Assembly (NCBI RefSeq): GCF_028994775.1
Contig: NZ_JAJQMN010000004.1
Location: forward strand, 372,001 to 436,000
DNA length: 64,000 bases
Source: Promicromonospora iranensis
Lineage (GTDB): Bacteria; Actinomycetota; Actinomycetes; Actinomycetales; Cellulomonadaceae
Reading direction: 5' to 3'
Part shown: one piece after another, positions 45,996 to 55,287 of the stretch
How the letters are laid out: each line of letters opens with the position of its first letter
Numbering within the stretch: the first letter of the stretch is position 1
Position numbers and translations under genes: made by a program
The notes under the pieces: generated by a model
Told to the model about the DNA's origin: nothing
What the model saw: only the letters and a program-made list of their open reading frames with translations
Database searches by the model: none

Positions 45996-47285
45996 ATGAC
46001 GACGCACCTGCGCAACCGAAACCCCGACCGCCGCCTCCGCCACCTCACCCCGCTCGTGGCCGCCTGCCTCAGCGTGTTCGGCCTGCTCGCCGGCCTCGTG
46101 CTCACGACGACCCCCGCGTCCGCCGCACCACTCGCGGCCGACGGTCCCGGCGTCGGGACACCGTGGGTCGTCACACTCGGTGACTCCTACATCTCCGGGG
46201 AGGCCGGCCGCTGGGCCGGCAGCTCCAACGCCGACCACCGGCGCGCCGACGCTCTCGGCTCGCACGCCTACCACGACGACCCCAGCGGCACGCGCGAGGT
46301 CATCGCCCGCTGCCACCGCGCGTCCTCCGCCGAGGCCCACATCGGCGGCGGCGTGAACGGCCTGAACCTCGCCTGCAGCGGGGCGACGACCGCCACCTCG
46401 ACCGGCACGTACTTCAAGCCCGGCATCGACTTCTACGACGGCTCGGCGGGCAAGGGCCAGGCCCTCCTGCTGCAGGAGGCCGCCGCCACCCGGAACGTCC
46501 GGATGGTCGTGGTCTCGATCGGCGGGAACGACTTCGAGTTCGCGAGCGTCGTCCAGTCCTGCGTCGTCAACTTCCTCACCTCGCCGTCCTGGTGGAAGAA
46601 CTACTGCCACGACGACAGCTCCGTCGCGAGGAACTTCAGCGCCGCGAACGTCGCCGCCGTCCGGACCCGCGTGGCGGAGTCGCTCGGGAACGTCGCGACC
46701 GCCATGAGCAACGCCGGGTACCGCACCGACCAGTGGACGCTCGTGGTCCAGACCTACCCGTCACCCGTGCCGAACGGCTCGGGCTTCCGGTACTCCGAGT
46801 CCGGTTACACGCGCCAGTCCGTCGGCGGGTGCGGCATCTGGAACCGGGACGCCGACTGGGCCAACGCCACGGCGCTGCCCACGATCAACGGTGCGCTGCT
46901 CGGCGCCGCGGCCGACGTCGGGCTGCCCAACGTCCGCACCCTCGACATGACGCACGCGTTCGACGGCAAGCGGCTGTGCGAGAACGGCGTCGGGCTGTAC
47001 GAGGAGGTGGGCCTGCCCAGCTGGCAGTCACCCGGCGCTGTCGACCGGACCGAGTGGGTCAACCAGATCCGCACCGTCTCCACGATCGGCGGCTCGCCGT
47101 ACTCCGTCCAGGAGTCCCTGCACCCGAGCTACTGGGGGCAGCTCGCGATGCGCAACTGCCTGCGCCAGGTCTGGAACGCCGGCGACCCGCGCAGCGGGAG
47201 CTGCACCGTCGGGAACCTCGGGGCGGCCAGGCTCACGCCGTCGGGCGAGCCGTCCATGGTCCTGGGCCCGCTCGACCAGGGCTGA
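45996..47285 (+). CDS. Secreted SGNH/GDSL hydrolase
   Basis: 429 residues from ATG 45996 (GGAG 7 nt before). Signal peptide ends TTTPASAAP. Block I LGDSYISGEAG (Ser64), GGND block SIGGNDF (Asn158), and block V ESLHPSYWGQ with the catalytic His. Several Cys pairs, as expected for an extracellular enzyme. Streptomyces relatives are esterases or lipases; the substrate here is unknown. Confidence 0.9.
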   Translation: MTTHLRNRNPDRRLRHLTPLVAACLSVFGLLAGLVLTTTPASAAPLAADGPGVGTPWVVTLGDSYISGEAGRWAGSSNADHRRADALGSHAYHDDPSGTREVIARCHRASSAEAHIGGGVNGLNLACSGATTATSTGTYFKPGIDFYDGSAGKGQALLLQEAAATRNVRMVVVSIGGNDFEFASVVQSCVVNFLTSPSWWKNYCHDDSSVARNFSAANVAAVRTRVAESLGNVATAMSNAGYRTDQWTLVVQTYPSPVPNGSGFRYSESGYTRQSVGGCGIWNRDADWANATALPTINGALLGAAADVGLPNVRTLDMTHAFDGKRLCENGVGLYEEVGLPSWQSPGAVDRTEWVNQIRTVSTIGGSPYSVQESLHPSYWGQLAMRNCLRQVWNAGDPRSGSCTVGNLGAARLTPSGEPSMVLGPLDQG

Positions 47286-47305
47286 CCGACACCTGGTTGT
47301 GAGCG

Positions 47306-48064
47306 TCAGAGGGCGAGGAGGCCGCGCGTCAGCGTCGCGAACCCGCCGACGTAGGCGAGCGTCACGAGCACCTTGCGCGTGGCGCTCGCCGAGATCCGTC
47401 CCACGAGCAGCTCGCCCAGCCCGACCGACGCCACGAGGGCGACCAGCACCACCGCCCACTCCCAGACGGCCAGGTCCGGGAACGTGGCGTCTGCGACCAG
47501 GAGCTTCGCCGTCATCGCCGCCAACGCGTTGGTCAGGAAGATCGGCTGGACCGTTGCCGCGAACACGCGCGGGTCCCAGCGGTCGAGCACGGAGTAGACC
47601 GCGATGGGCGGGCCACTGATCCCTGCCGCGACGCTGCCGAACCCGGCCGCCGCACCCGTGATCAGCAGCGGCAGGCGAGCCTCCGGCGCGAACGCGCGCT
47701 CCGCGCCGCGCAGGCGCGAGGTGATCTGAGCGAGCAACATCGCGACCACCACGATGCTACCCATGCTGATCTCCAGCACGGACGTGCTCGCGTCCCGGAT
47801 GAGAAGAGCGGCCGGCACGGTGACGACGATCGACGCTGCCACCAGCCAGCGATACCGGCGCCAGTCGACACTGCGGATCGTCCGCCCGAGCACCAGCAAC
47901 GCCATCACCGCGCCGGCGAGGTTGACGAAGAGCACTCCCTCGACAGGGCCGATGAGCAGCACGATGAACGGGCCGGCGACGAGCCCGAAGCCCATCCCCG
48001 CGACGCGTTGCAGTGAGCCCCCGACAAGGATGGCGAGGACCAGGAGGGCGAGCACGCCGCCCAC
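47306..48064 (-). CDS. TauE/SafE-family membrane permease
   Basis: 252 residues from GTG 48064; the frame is open further upstream but without protein-like sequence. Seven or eight helices; GGSLQRVAGMGFGLVAGPFIVLL and GFGSVAAGISGPPIAVYSV are the two TauE motifs. Possibly sulfite or organosulfonate export. Convergent with the SGNH gene. Confidence 0.85.
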   Translation of the reverse strand: MGGVLALLVLAILVGGSLQRVAGMGFGLVAGPFIVLLIGPVEGVLFVNLAGAVMALLVLGRTIRSVDWRRYRWLVAASIVVTVPAALLIRDASTSVLEISMGSIVVVAMLLAQITSRLRGAERAFAPEARLPLLITGAAAGFGSVAAGISGPPIAVYSVLDRWDPRVFAATVQPIFLTNALAAMTAKLLVADATFPDLAVWEWAVVLVALVASVGLGELLVGRISASATRKVLVTLAYVGGFATLTRGLLAL

Positions 48065-48125
48065 GCTAGCTGATTGCCCCGGAAAACATTGCGCCGCCCC
48101 GGGCGCCGACGGGCACAATCGCAGG

Positions 48126-48626
48126 GTGGTCAAGAAGACAGCACGCGCCAGCCACGGGACCCCCGCGATCGTGGCGCTCGAGAAAGCCGGTGTGCCGCAC
48201 ACGCTGCACCCCTACGAGCACGACCCGTCGAGCGACCTGAGCTTCGGCATGGAGGCCGCGGAGGTGATAGGTGTCGACGCCCCACAGGTGTTCAAGACAC
48301 TGCTGGCCGACGTCGACGGGAAGCTCGTCGTCGGCATCGTCCCCGTGGACCGCAAGCTCGACCTCAAGGCCCTGGCCCGGGCGGCGGGCGGCAAGAAGGC
48401 CGCCATGGCCGAGCCCGCGGCGGCCGAGCGCGCCACCGGGTACGTGGTCGGCGGCATCTCGCCGCTGGGGCAGAAGGCGCGGCACGTCACCGTGCTGGAC
48501 GAGTCCGCGGAGGCGTACGACATCGTCTACGTCTCCGGCGGCCGGCGCGGGCTCGACGTCGGTCTCGCGCCGGCCGACCTGCTGACACTGACAGGCGGTA
48601 CGACGGCGCCGATCGCCCGCGACTGA
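48126..48626 (+). CDS. ybaK: Cys-tRNA(Pro) deacylase
   Basis: 166 residues from GTG 48126, CACAAT 6 nt upstream. YbaK/EbsC fold: TPAIVALEKAGVPHTLHPYEH, EAAEVIGVDAPQVFKTLLADVDGKLVVGIVPVD (conserved Lys), GGISPLGQKARHVTVLDE, SGGRRGLDVGLAPADL. Hydrolyses mischarged Cys-tRNA(Pro). Confidence 0.93.
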   Translation: MVKKTARASHGTPAIVALEKAGVPHTLHPYEHDPSSDLSFGMEAAEVIGVDAPQVFKTLLADVDGKLVVGIVPVDRKLDLKALARAAGGKKAAMAEPAAAERATGYVVGGISPLGQKARHVTVLDESAEAYDIVYVSGGRRGLDVGLAPADLLTLTGGTTAPIARD

Positions 48627-48635
48627 GCCGGGCCC

Positions 48636-48660
48636 GACCGGGTCGGCTCCCGACCCGGTC
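48636..48660. terminator. Terminator between ybaK and YccF gene
   Basis: 11-bp stem with a 3-nt loop, 10 bp after the ybaK stop and 15 bp before the YccF stop. Confidence 0.75.
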
Positions 48661-48675
48661 AGGTCCCGACCCGGA

Positions 48676-49086
48676 TCAGGCCTCGACGGCCTTGCGGTAG
48701 GTCGGCAGCAGGGCGTCGCTGGACACGATCTGCTTGCCGAGCGGCATGAGCGAGACCGGGATGAGCTTGAGGTTCGCCCAGGCCATCGGGATGCCGATGA
48801 TCGAGATCACGAGCGGGATGGCCGTGACGATGTGCCCGAGGGCGAGCCACCAGCCGGCGACGATCACCCAGATCACGTTCCCGACCAGGGCAAACGCTCC
48901 CGAGCGCGGGCTCTCGACGACCTCACGGCCGAAGGGCCACAGGGCGTACCCCGCGATGCGGAAGGACGCGATGCCGAACGGGATGGTGACGATGAGCAGG
49001 CAGCAGATGATCCCCGCGAGCATGTACCCGAGCCACAGCCCGAATCCCGCGAAGATGACCCAGATGATGTTCAGCAGCGTCTTCAT
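48676..49086 (-). CDS. YccF-domain membrane protein
   Basis: 136 residues, ATG 49086 with GGAAGG upstream. Two YccF repeats: NIIWVIFAGFGLWLGYMLAGIICCLLIVTIPFG and NVIWVIVAGWWLALGHIVTAIPLVISIIGIPMA. Inner-membrane protein of unknown function. Divergent from the YggS gene. Confidence 0.92.
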   Translation of the reverse strand: MKTLLNIIWVIFAGFGLWLGYMLAGIICCLLIVTIPFGIASFRIAGYALWPFGREVVESPRSGAFALVGNVIWVIVAGWWLALGHIVTAIPLVISIIGIPMAWANLKLIPVSLMPLGKQIVSSDALLPTYRKAVEA

Positions 49087-49203
49087 AGGTCCCATCCTTC
49101 CGTAGGGAGCAGGTCCTCGGAACCGGGAGACCCCCTGATCCCACCCTGAGCCGCCCCCGGGCCGACGTGCAACCGCACGGCCCCGCCGAAATAGACTCGC
49201 TGC

Positions 49204-50010
49204 GTGTCCGACCAGCCCCAGTCCCCCGCGCCAGAACTCTCCACCGTCGGTTCGGTCGCCGCCCGGCTGGCCGTCGTCCGCGACCGGATCGCGACGGCCG
49301 CCGTCGCCGCCGGCCGCGACCCGCACGAGGTGCGCCTGCTCGTCGCGACCAAGACGCAGACGCCGGAGGCCGTGCTCGAGGCGCTGACGGCCGGTGTCGA
49401 CCTGATCGGCGAGAACCGGGTGCAGGAGCTCGTCGCGAAGGCGCCCGCCGTCGCCGACCGGGTGGCGGAGGGGACGCTGCAGGTCCACATGATCGGCCAC
49501 CTGCAGCGCAACAAGATCAACCAGGTGCTGGCCACGGCCACGGGCCTGGAGACGCTCGACTCGCTCGACCTCGCCCGGGCCATCTCCGACCGCTGCGTGC
49601 GCGACGGCCGCACCGGGGACCGCGCCCTGGAGGTGATGGTCCAGGTCAACGTCACCGGTGAGGAGAGCAAGTCCGGCGCCGCGCCCGACGACGCCGGCGA
49701 GTTCGCCGCCGCGGTCGCCGCTCTGCCGGGCCTCAGGCTCACCGGATTCATGACCATCGGCGCACGCCTGGACGGCTCCGCCGGAGACAGCGCCGAGGGT
49801 TCGCCCGAGGACACGGTCCGCGCCGGGTTCGCCCGGCTGCGCGCGATCCGTGACGAGGTGCTGGCGTCCGGGGCACCGGGGACAAGCACGGCGACCGAGC
49901 TCTCGATGGGCATGACCGGCGATCTGGAGCTGGCGATCGCCGAGGGCGCGACCATCGTGCGGGTGGGCACCGCGGTGTTCGGTCCGCGAGTGACCGCCAC
50001 CACTGTTTGA
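49204..50010 (+). CDS. YggS-family PLP-binding protein
   Basis: 268 residues from GTG 49204, TAGACT 6 nt upstream. PLP-binding Lys50 in LLVATKTQ; GENRVQELVAK, HMIGHLQRNKINQVL, LRLTGFMTIGA, LSMGMTGDLELAIAEGATIVRVGTAVFG. Controls PLP homeostasis. Lone gene here, not beside sepF/ftsZ. Confidence 0.93.
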   Translation: MSDQPQSPAPELSTVGSVAARLAVVRDRIATAAVAAGRDPHEVRLLVATKTQTPEAVLEALTAGVDLIGENRVQELVAKAPAVADRVAEGTLQVHMIGHLQRNKINQVLATATGLETLDSLDLARAISDRCVRDGRTGDRALEVMVQVNVTGEESKSGAAPDDAGEFAAAVAALPGLRLTGFMTIGARLDGSAGDSAEGSPEDTVRAGFARLRAIRDEVLASGAPGTSTATELSMGMTGDLELAIAEGATIVRVGTAVFGPRVTATTV

Positions 50011-50087
50011 CGCAGGTCACAGACCTGCGGGGGCGAAACGGCTAAAGTCGCTGGTTCCCCCACCAACTCCCTTGGAGTGATCGCGCC

Positions 50088-50642
50088 ATGCCCACGGCCA
50101 CCCTGCTGCGCCCCGCCACTGACGCCGACGTCTCTCGCCTGGTCACACTCAACAACGCCTCGATCCCCGCCGTCCCCGACACCCCGGCCGACGACATGGT
50201 CGAGCTGCTCGACGCCTCGTCGCTGGCCCTGGTCGCTGTCGACCCGGAGACCCCGGAGGACCCCCTCGGCTTCGTCGTCGCGCTCGACGGCGGCGAGGAC
50301 TGGTCCGGCGAGAACTACGCCTGGTTCGAGGAGCGTGGCCTGGACCACCTGTACGTGGACCGCATCGTGGTGGGCGAGCAGGCACGGGGCCGCGGCATCG
50401 GCCGCCTCTTCTACGACGCGGTGTTCGACGCCGCCCGCACCGCCGGGCACGACGTCGTCACCTGCGAGGTCAACCTGAACCCACCGAACCCCGGTTCGCT
50501 GCGCTTCCACGGCCGCCTCGGGTTCGAGGAGCGCGGGCAACAGCTCACCAAGGGCGGCGACATCCTGGTCGCGAAGCTGGCCGCCGAGGTCAGCAACGCC
50601 CACGCCCCGACCGGTCCCGCCCTCCTGACGGTCCCTGCCTGA
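50088..50642 (+). CDS. GNAT-family acetyltransferase
   Basis: 184 residues, ATG 50088, GGAG upstream. LLRPATDADVSRLVTLNNAS, LYVDRIVVGEQARGRGIGRLFYDAVFD (CoA loop RGRGIG), NLNPPNPGSLRFHGRLGFEE. The NPPNP and GRLGF strings resemble GNATs acting on amino-acid-like substrates. A possible -10 (TAAAGT, 50042-50047) lies well upstream. Confidence 0.88.
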   Translation: MPTATLLRPATDADVSRLVTLNNASIPAVPDTPADDMVELLDASSLALVAVDPETPEDPLGFVVALDGGEDWSGENYAWFEERGLDHLYVDRIVVGEQARGRGIGRLFYDAVFDAARTAGHDVVTCEVNLNPPNPGSLRFHGRLGFEERGQQLTKGGDILVAKLAAEVSNAHAPTGPALLTVPA

Positions 50643-50665
50643 CCCACCGCGGGCCGGCGCCCCCG

Positions 50666-51625
50666 CTACGCCGGCTCGATACCCAGCGTCGCCAGCGCCT
50701 CGCGTACGGACGGCCCGCCGATCCGCCCGGGCTCGACGGCCAGGGCACGCGTGGCCGCGGCCCGGTCCACACCCGCCACGAGCATGACGAGGGCGGCCCG
50801 AAGGTCGCCGTCGGTGGCCGCAAGGGCGTTCTCGCACACGTCCGGCTCCAGGTCCGTGGCCTGCGTCAGCAGGCGGACCAGCCGGCGGCGCAGCTTGGCG
50901 TTGGTCGCGAGCACCTCGACCATGAGGTTCGAGTAGGTCTTCCCGAGCCGCACCATGACCGCCGTCGAGAAGGTGTTGAGCACCATCTTCTGGGCGGTGC
51001 CCGCCTTCATGCGGGTCGACCCCGTGATGGCCTCGGGCCCGGTGTTCACCAGGATCGGGACGTCCGCCTTCGGGGCCAGCGCGGCGAAGGGGTTCGAGGC
51101 GAGCAGCACGGTCCGCGCCCCGCGGGCACGGCCCCTGTCGAGCGCTCCCCCGACGTACGGGGTGCCACCGCTGGCGGCGATCCCGAACACGATGTCGGCC
51201 GGCCCGACGTCGGCGACGAGAGCCCCGCCCGCCTCGATGTCGTCCTCCGCGCCCTCCGCTGCCTTCTTGAACGCGTTCAGCCCGCCCGCGAGGTGCGGCA
51301 CGAACATCTCCTCGCCCACGCCGTAGGTGGGCAGCAGCTCCGCGGCGTCGAGCAGGCCCATGCGGCCCGAGGTGCCCGAGCCCACGTAGTGCACCCGCCC
51401 CCCGGCGCGGATCCCGTCCACCGCGAGGTCGATCGCCTCGACGATGCGCGGGTGCGCCGCGCGTACCGCGGCGATGACGGCGGCGTCCTCGTCGGTGATC
51501 ATGCGCACCATCTCGGCCGTGGAGACCACGTCGATGTCACGTGTGCGCGGGTTGCGCTCCTCGGTGGGTGAGACCGGGCGCGGCGCCGACTGTGCGTGCC
51601 GTTCGAATCCCGCCTCCGCGATCAT
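50666..51625 (-). CDS. murQ: N-acetylmuramic acid 6-phosphate etherase
   Basis: 319 residues from ATG 51625. Splits MurNAc-6-phosphate to GlcNAc-6-phosphate and lactate. TEERNPRTRDIDVVS, VGSGTSGRMGLLDAAELLPTYG, IAASGGTPYVGGAL, PEAITGSTRMKAGTAQKMVLNT, ATNAKLRRR; SIS fold and C-terminal UBA-like helices (GGPSVREALATLGIE). Last gene of the leftward transport/recycling cluster; 124 bp behind the GH3 gene. Confidence 0.95.
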   Translation of the reverse strand: MIAEAGFERHAQSAPRPVSPTEERNPRTRDIDVVSTAEMVRMITDEDAAVIAAVRAAHPRIVEAIDLAVDGIRAGGRVHYVGSGTSGRMGLLDAAELLPTYGVGEEMFVPHLAGGLNAFKKAAEGAEDDIEAGGALVADVGPADIVFGIAASGGTPYVGGALDRGRARGARTVLLASNPFAALAPKADVPILVNTGPEAITGSTRMKAGTAQKMVLNTFSTAVMVRLGKTYSNLMVEVLATNAKLRRRLVRLLTQATDLEPDVCENALAATDGDLRAALVMLVAGVDRAAATRALAVEPGRIGGPSVREALATLGIEPA

Positions 51626-51655
51626 CGGCGAGCCCCCTTCCCGTTGCCTGCTCTG

Positions 51656-51702
51656 TGCTGTCGGTCTGTGTGCTGCTGTCGGTCCCTGTCCTGCTGTCGG
51701 TC
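51656..51702. repeat. Three 11-bp repeats with 18-bp period
   Basis: TGCTGTCGGTC at 51656, 51674 and 51692, exactly 18 bp apart, in the gap between the GH3 gene and murQ. On the coding strand this is GACCGACAGCA three times. It may be slippage or a site for RNA- or DNA-binding. Confidence 0.7.
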
Positions 51703-51749
51703 TCGGTCCCTCTTCTGGAACCCGTACTGCTCGTCGCTCATGGCTGCTC

Positions 51750-53489
51750 TCACTGCTCGCTGCTGCGCTGTTCTTCGCTGTCCCGCCGGTCCACGGGGCC
51801 GCGGAGACGCTCGACGGCGGCCGCCGCGTTCGCTCGTCCGGTCCCGCACGCCACCACGACAGCCGGGCCACCACCACTCAACGTCCCGAACCAGTCCTCC
51901 ACCGGACCGGGAGGGCCCGTGTGGACCACCACGAGATCCGGCCGGACCGCCCAGAGCCGTTCCAGCCTGGCGCGTTCTGCCGAACCCGGGACGGGTTCAC
52001 GGGTGATCACGACGAGTGGTTCGGAGCGGGACGCGACCCGGGGAACGCCCCCAGGAAATTCTGCGCCACGATTCATGCCCATTCTGTCGAGATCCGCCGA
52101 TACACCGTACCGGGTGAATCGGGCAATAAGCACCGCAAGTCCATGTTCATCCGGACCAAGTTCGCCCGCCACGGCTTCGGCGCCCTCGCCGTCAGGTACT
52201 TCGCCGCCCTCGGCCGGAGTCACCCTGGCCCCTGGCCACGTCGCGATGACGGCGGCCTGCACGTGCCGTGCCTTGCGTCCGGCGGCGTGGTCCAGCCGGG
52301 TCCGGAGGTCGACCACGTCGGGCTCGGCCTCGGTCGGGAGCGGCACGAGCCGGCCACCCCGCACGTGCACGACGGCGTCCGCGATGTGCGCCCCGACCTC
52401 GGACAGGTCCGCGAGCGCCTCCTTCGCGACGTCGACGCTCGTCGCCGCCCCGGCCGCTGACCGCCGGACCCGGACCGCGGCCACGAGCGCCTGCGTACGT
52501 GTCCGGGACTCCTCGAGCCGCTCGACGGTCAGGCGGCCGGTGGCGACCGCCCGGCTCAGCGCGTCGTACGACTCGGTGTACAGGGCCGGGTCGAGCCCGA
52601 GGCAGAGCAGGTCGGCGCCTGCCTCGACGGCGCGGACGGCGGCCTCCCCCACGGAGCCGGTGAGCTGGCGCAGGGCGCCCATGTCGAGGGCGTCGGTGAT
52701 GATCGGGCCGGTGTGGCCGAGCTCGCGGAGCAGCCGGGTGGCGGCGGGCTCGACGGAGGCGGGCGCCGGGCCGAGCGCGGGGAAGAGCACGTGGGCGGTC
52801 ATGACGGCGTCGAGCACGGACTGGCCGGCGTCCCGTCCCTCGGGCCGTAGGGCGCGTGCGAACGGGAGCAGGTCGCGTGCCCGGACGACGTCGAGCGGCT
52901 CGTCCACGACGGGTAGTCCTACGTGCGAGTCGACGGTGGTGGCGCCGTGGCCGGGGAAGTGCTTGCCGCAGACGCCGACCCCGGCGCTGCGCACGCCGCG
53001 GGCGAACGCCGTGCCGTGCCGGGCGACGTCGTCGGGCGTGGTGCCGAAGGCGCGCACGCCGATCACCGGGTTCTCCGGCTCGGAGACGACGTCGAGCACC
53101 GGGCCGAGGAGGAGGTCGATGCCGGTGGCGGCGAGCAGGCGGCCGAGTGCCCGGCCGGCGTCCAGCGAGACGGCCGCTCCGCCGGGGTGGGCGCCGAGCG
53201 CCGCCGCACCGGGCAGGGAGGAGCCGGTGACCGCCTCGAGCCGTGACACGTCGCCGCCCTCCTCGTCGACGGCGATCAGCAGGTCGGGCGAGATCGAGTG
53301 CAGGGCGGTGGACAGCGCGGCGGTGGTGGCGACGTCCGGCGTGTTCCGCGCGAAGTAGACGACGCCGGCCAGGCCGGCGCGGGCGGCGTCGGCCAGCTGG
53401 TCCGGGACGCGCGTGCCCTCGAAGCCGGGCAGGAGCACGCCGTTGACGGCGCGCTCCGTACGATCCGGCCCGGTGGGCTCCGCGGTCAT
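51750..53489 (-). CDS. nagZ: GH3 beta-N-acetylglucosaminidase (NagZ-like)
   Basis: 579 residues from ATG 53489. GH3 domain: DEEGGDVSRLEAV, GPVLDV, KHFPGHGATTVDSHVGLP (176-192, His189/Asp187 acid-base pair), nucleophile Asp266 in ITDALDMGAL. A second alpha/beta domain (about 370-579) makes it larger than enterobacterial NagZ (340). No signal peptide, so it acts in the cytoplasm on imported GlcNAc-MurNAc-type fragments. ATGA overlap with the permease ahead. Confidence 0.9.
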   Translation of the reverse strand: MTAEPTGPDRTERAVNGVLLPGFEGTRVPDQLADAARAGLAGVVYFARNTPDVATTAALSTALHSISPDLLIAVDEEGGDVSRLEAVTGSSLPGAAALGAHPGGAAVSLDAGRALGRLLAATGIDLLLGPVLDVVSEPENPVIGVRAFGTTPDDVARHGTAFARGVRSAGVGVCGKHFPGHGATTVDSHVGLPVVDEPLDVVRARDLLPFARALRPEGRDAGQSVLDAVMTAHVLFPALGPAPASVEPAATRLLRELGHTGPIITDALDMGALRQLTGSVGEAAVRAVEAGADLLCLGLDPALYTESYDALSRAVATGRLTVERLEESRTRTQALVAAVRVRRSAAGAATSVDVAKEALADLSEVGAHIADAVVHVRGGRLVPLPTEAEPDVVDLRTRLDHAAGRKARHVQAAVIATWPGARVTPAEGGEVPDGEGAEAVAGELGPDEHGLAVLIARFTRYGVSADLDRMGMNRGAEFPGGVPRVASRSEPLVVITREPVPGSAERARLERLWAVRPDLVVVHTGPPGPVEDWFGTLSGGGPAVVVACGTGRANAAAAVERLRGPVDRRDSEEQRSSEQ

Positions 53490-54358
53490 GCCTTCACGGC
53501 CCCCGCGGTGAGGCCCGACGCGAGACGGCGCTGGACCAGGATGAAGAAGATCATCACGGGCACGGTGATGATCGTGGACGCCGCCATGATGGCGCCCCAG
53601 TCGTTGGAGTGGACGCCGAAGAACGACCGGAGGCCGATCGCCACCGTGTAGTTCTCGGTGGCGCCGCCGAGCATCGTCATGGCGAAGATGAACTCGTTCC
53701 ATGCGGTGATGAAGCTGAAGATGCTGGTGGCGACCAGGCCGGGCGCGACAAGGGGCAGCAGGACCGACCAGAACATCCGGCCCCAGCTGGCGCCGTCGAG
53801 GTAGGCGGCCTCCTCGAGCTCGATCGGCACCGCCGCGACGAAGCCACGCAGCATCCAGATGCCGAACGGCAGGGCGAGCGCCACGTACACCACGACGAGG
53901 CCGATCAGGGTCTCGAGCAGCTGCAGGTCGCGTACCTGCACGAACAGCGGGATCACGAGTGCCTCGAGCGGCACCATCTGGACGATGAGCACCAGCATGA
54001 GGATCTGCGTGCGCATCCGGAACCGGAAGCGGGCCACCGCCACGGAGGCCAGCAGGGCGAGCGCGGACGAGATGAGGACCGTGCCGAGCGCCACGAGCAG
54101 CGAGTTGCGCAGGAACGTGCCGAACCCGCCCTCGGTGAGCACGAACCAGTAGTGGTCGAGCGTCGGCTCGGCGGGCCAGAAGCTGTTGGTGTGGCCGGCC
54201 TGCGCGTCGAGCGAGCTGTTCAGCATCCAGTAGACGGGGAACAGCGTGAAGGCGAGCAGGAGGGCGACGAGCACCCCCTTGCCGAGCTGGCGCAGCGGCG
54301 AACGGCGCGACGTGCGGCGCAGCGGGCGCAGGGCCGGGGCCGTGCGGGTGGTGCTCAT
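53486..54358 (-). CDS. ABC sugar permease, second subunit
   Basis: 290 residues, ATG 54358. Six helices; EAA loop EEAAYLDGASWGRMFWSVLLPLVAPGL, as in MalG-type permeases. It overlaps both neighbours by 4 bp. It works with the lipoprotein and first permease of this cluster. Confidence 0.93.
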   Translation of the reverse strand: MSTTRTAPALRPLRRTSRRSPLRQLGKGVLVALLLAFTLFPVYWMLNSSLDAQAGHTNSFWPAEPTLDHYWFVLTEGGFGTFLRNSLLVALGTVLISSALALLASVAVARFRFRMRTQILMLVLIVQMVPLEALVIPLFVQVRDLQLLETLIGLVVVYVALALPFGIWMLRGFVAAVPIELEEAAYLDGASWGRMFWSVLLPLVAPGLVATSIFSFITAWNEFIFAMTMLGGATENYTVAIGLRSFFGVHSNDWGAIMAASTIITVPVMIFFILVQRRLASGLTAGAVKA

Positions 54359-55287
54359 CGTTCCTCCTCCGCCAGCACGGTGCGGACGTAGACCGCGGTG
54401 ATCACGAGCAGCAGCAGGGTCAGCAGCACGGCGATCGCCGACCCGAAGCCGTACCGGTTCTGCCCGAACGACTCGACGTACGACCACACACCGAGGTTCA
54501 GCACCGAACGGTTCGAGCCCGCGCCGCCGGGCATGAGGTACACCTGCGCGAACACCTTGAAGTCCCAGATGGTCGACAGGATGATCACGACGGCGAACAC
54601 CTGCCGCAGCTGCGGGACGATGATCGAGAAGAACCGGCGGAACGATCCGGCGCCGTCCATCTCCGCGGCCTCCAGCATCTCCTTCGGCACGCCGAGGAGG
54701 CCGGCGAGCACCGTGACCGCGACGAACGGGAAGCCGTGGTGGATCACGTTGAGCAGGACGATGGCGTAGAACGTCCAGCGGTCGGTGAACCAGTTGGTGG
54801 GGTCGTCCAGCAGGCCGAGACCCATCAGGACGTCGTTGAAGACGCCGCGGTCGGCGTCGAAGATCCAGACCCACACGTACGTCCCGGTGACCGCCGGCAT
54901 GGCCCAGGCCGCCATGATCGCGCTGGAGGTGACGGTGCGCCAGAAGGTCCCGAGCGATGCGAGCAGCACCGCCACCCCCGTGCCGAACGCCACGGTGCCC
55001 GCGACGGCCAGCACGGCGAACCCGACGGTGTTGGGCAGGACGACCGTCCACAGCTCCGGCGTGGACAGGATCTCGGCGTAGTTGTCGACGCCGGTCCAGT
55101 TCGGCTCGCCGGTGGTGATCTCCCGCAGGCCGTAGTCCTGCAGGGAGAAGAGGAACACCCGCACCAGCGGCCACAGCAGCAGCACGGCCAGGACCAGCAG
55201 TGCGGGGGCGAGCAGCAGCCAGGGCCGCACGAAGGCGGCCCTGGCCCGACCGATCCGCGGCGGTGCCGCGGTCAGCTGCTGAGTCAC
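54355..55287 (-). CDS. ABC sugar permease, first subunit
   Basis: 310 residues from GTG 55287. Six helices; EAA loop KEMLEAAEMDGAGSFRRFFSIIVPQLRQVF, MalF type without the large periplasmic loop. GTGA and ATGA overlaps on both sides. No ATPase follows, so a shared MsiK-like ATPase encoded elsewhere must serve it. Confidence 0.93.
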   Translation of the reverse strand: MTQQLTAAPPRIGRARAAFVRPWLLLAPALLVLAVLLLWPLVRVFLFSLQDYGLREITTGEPNWTGVDNYAEILSTPELWTVVLPNTVGFAVLAVAGTVAFGTGVAVLLASLGTFWRTVTSSAIMAAWAMPAVTGTYVWVWIFDADRGVFNDVLMGLGLLDDPTNWFTDRWTFYAIVLLNVIHHGFPFVAVTVLAGLLGVPKEMLEAAEMDGAGSFRRFFSIIVPQLRQVFAVVIILSTIWDFKVFAQVYLMPGGAGSNRSVLNLGVWSYVESFGQNRYGFGSAIAVLLTLLLLVITAVYVRTVLAEEER

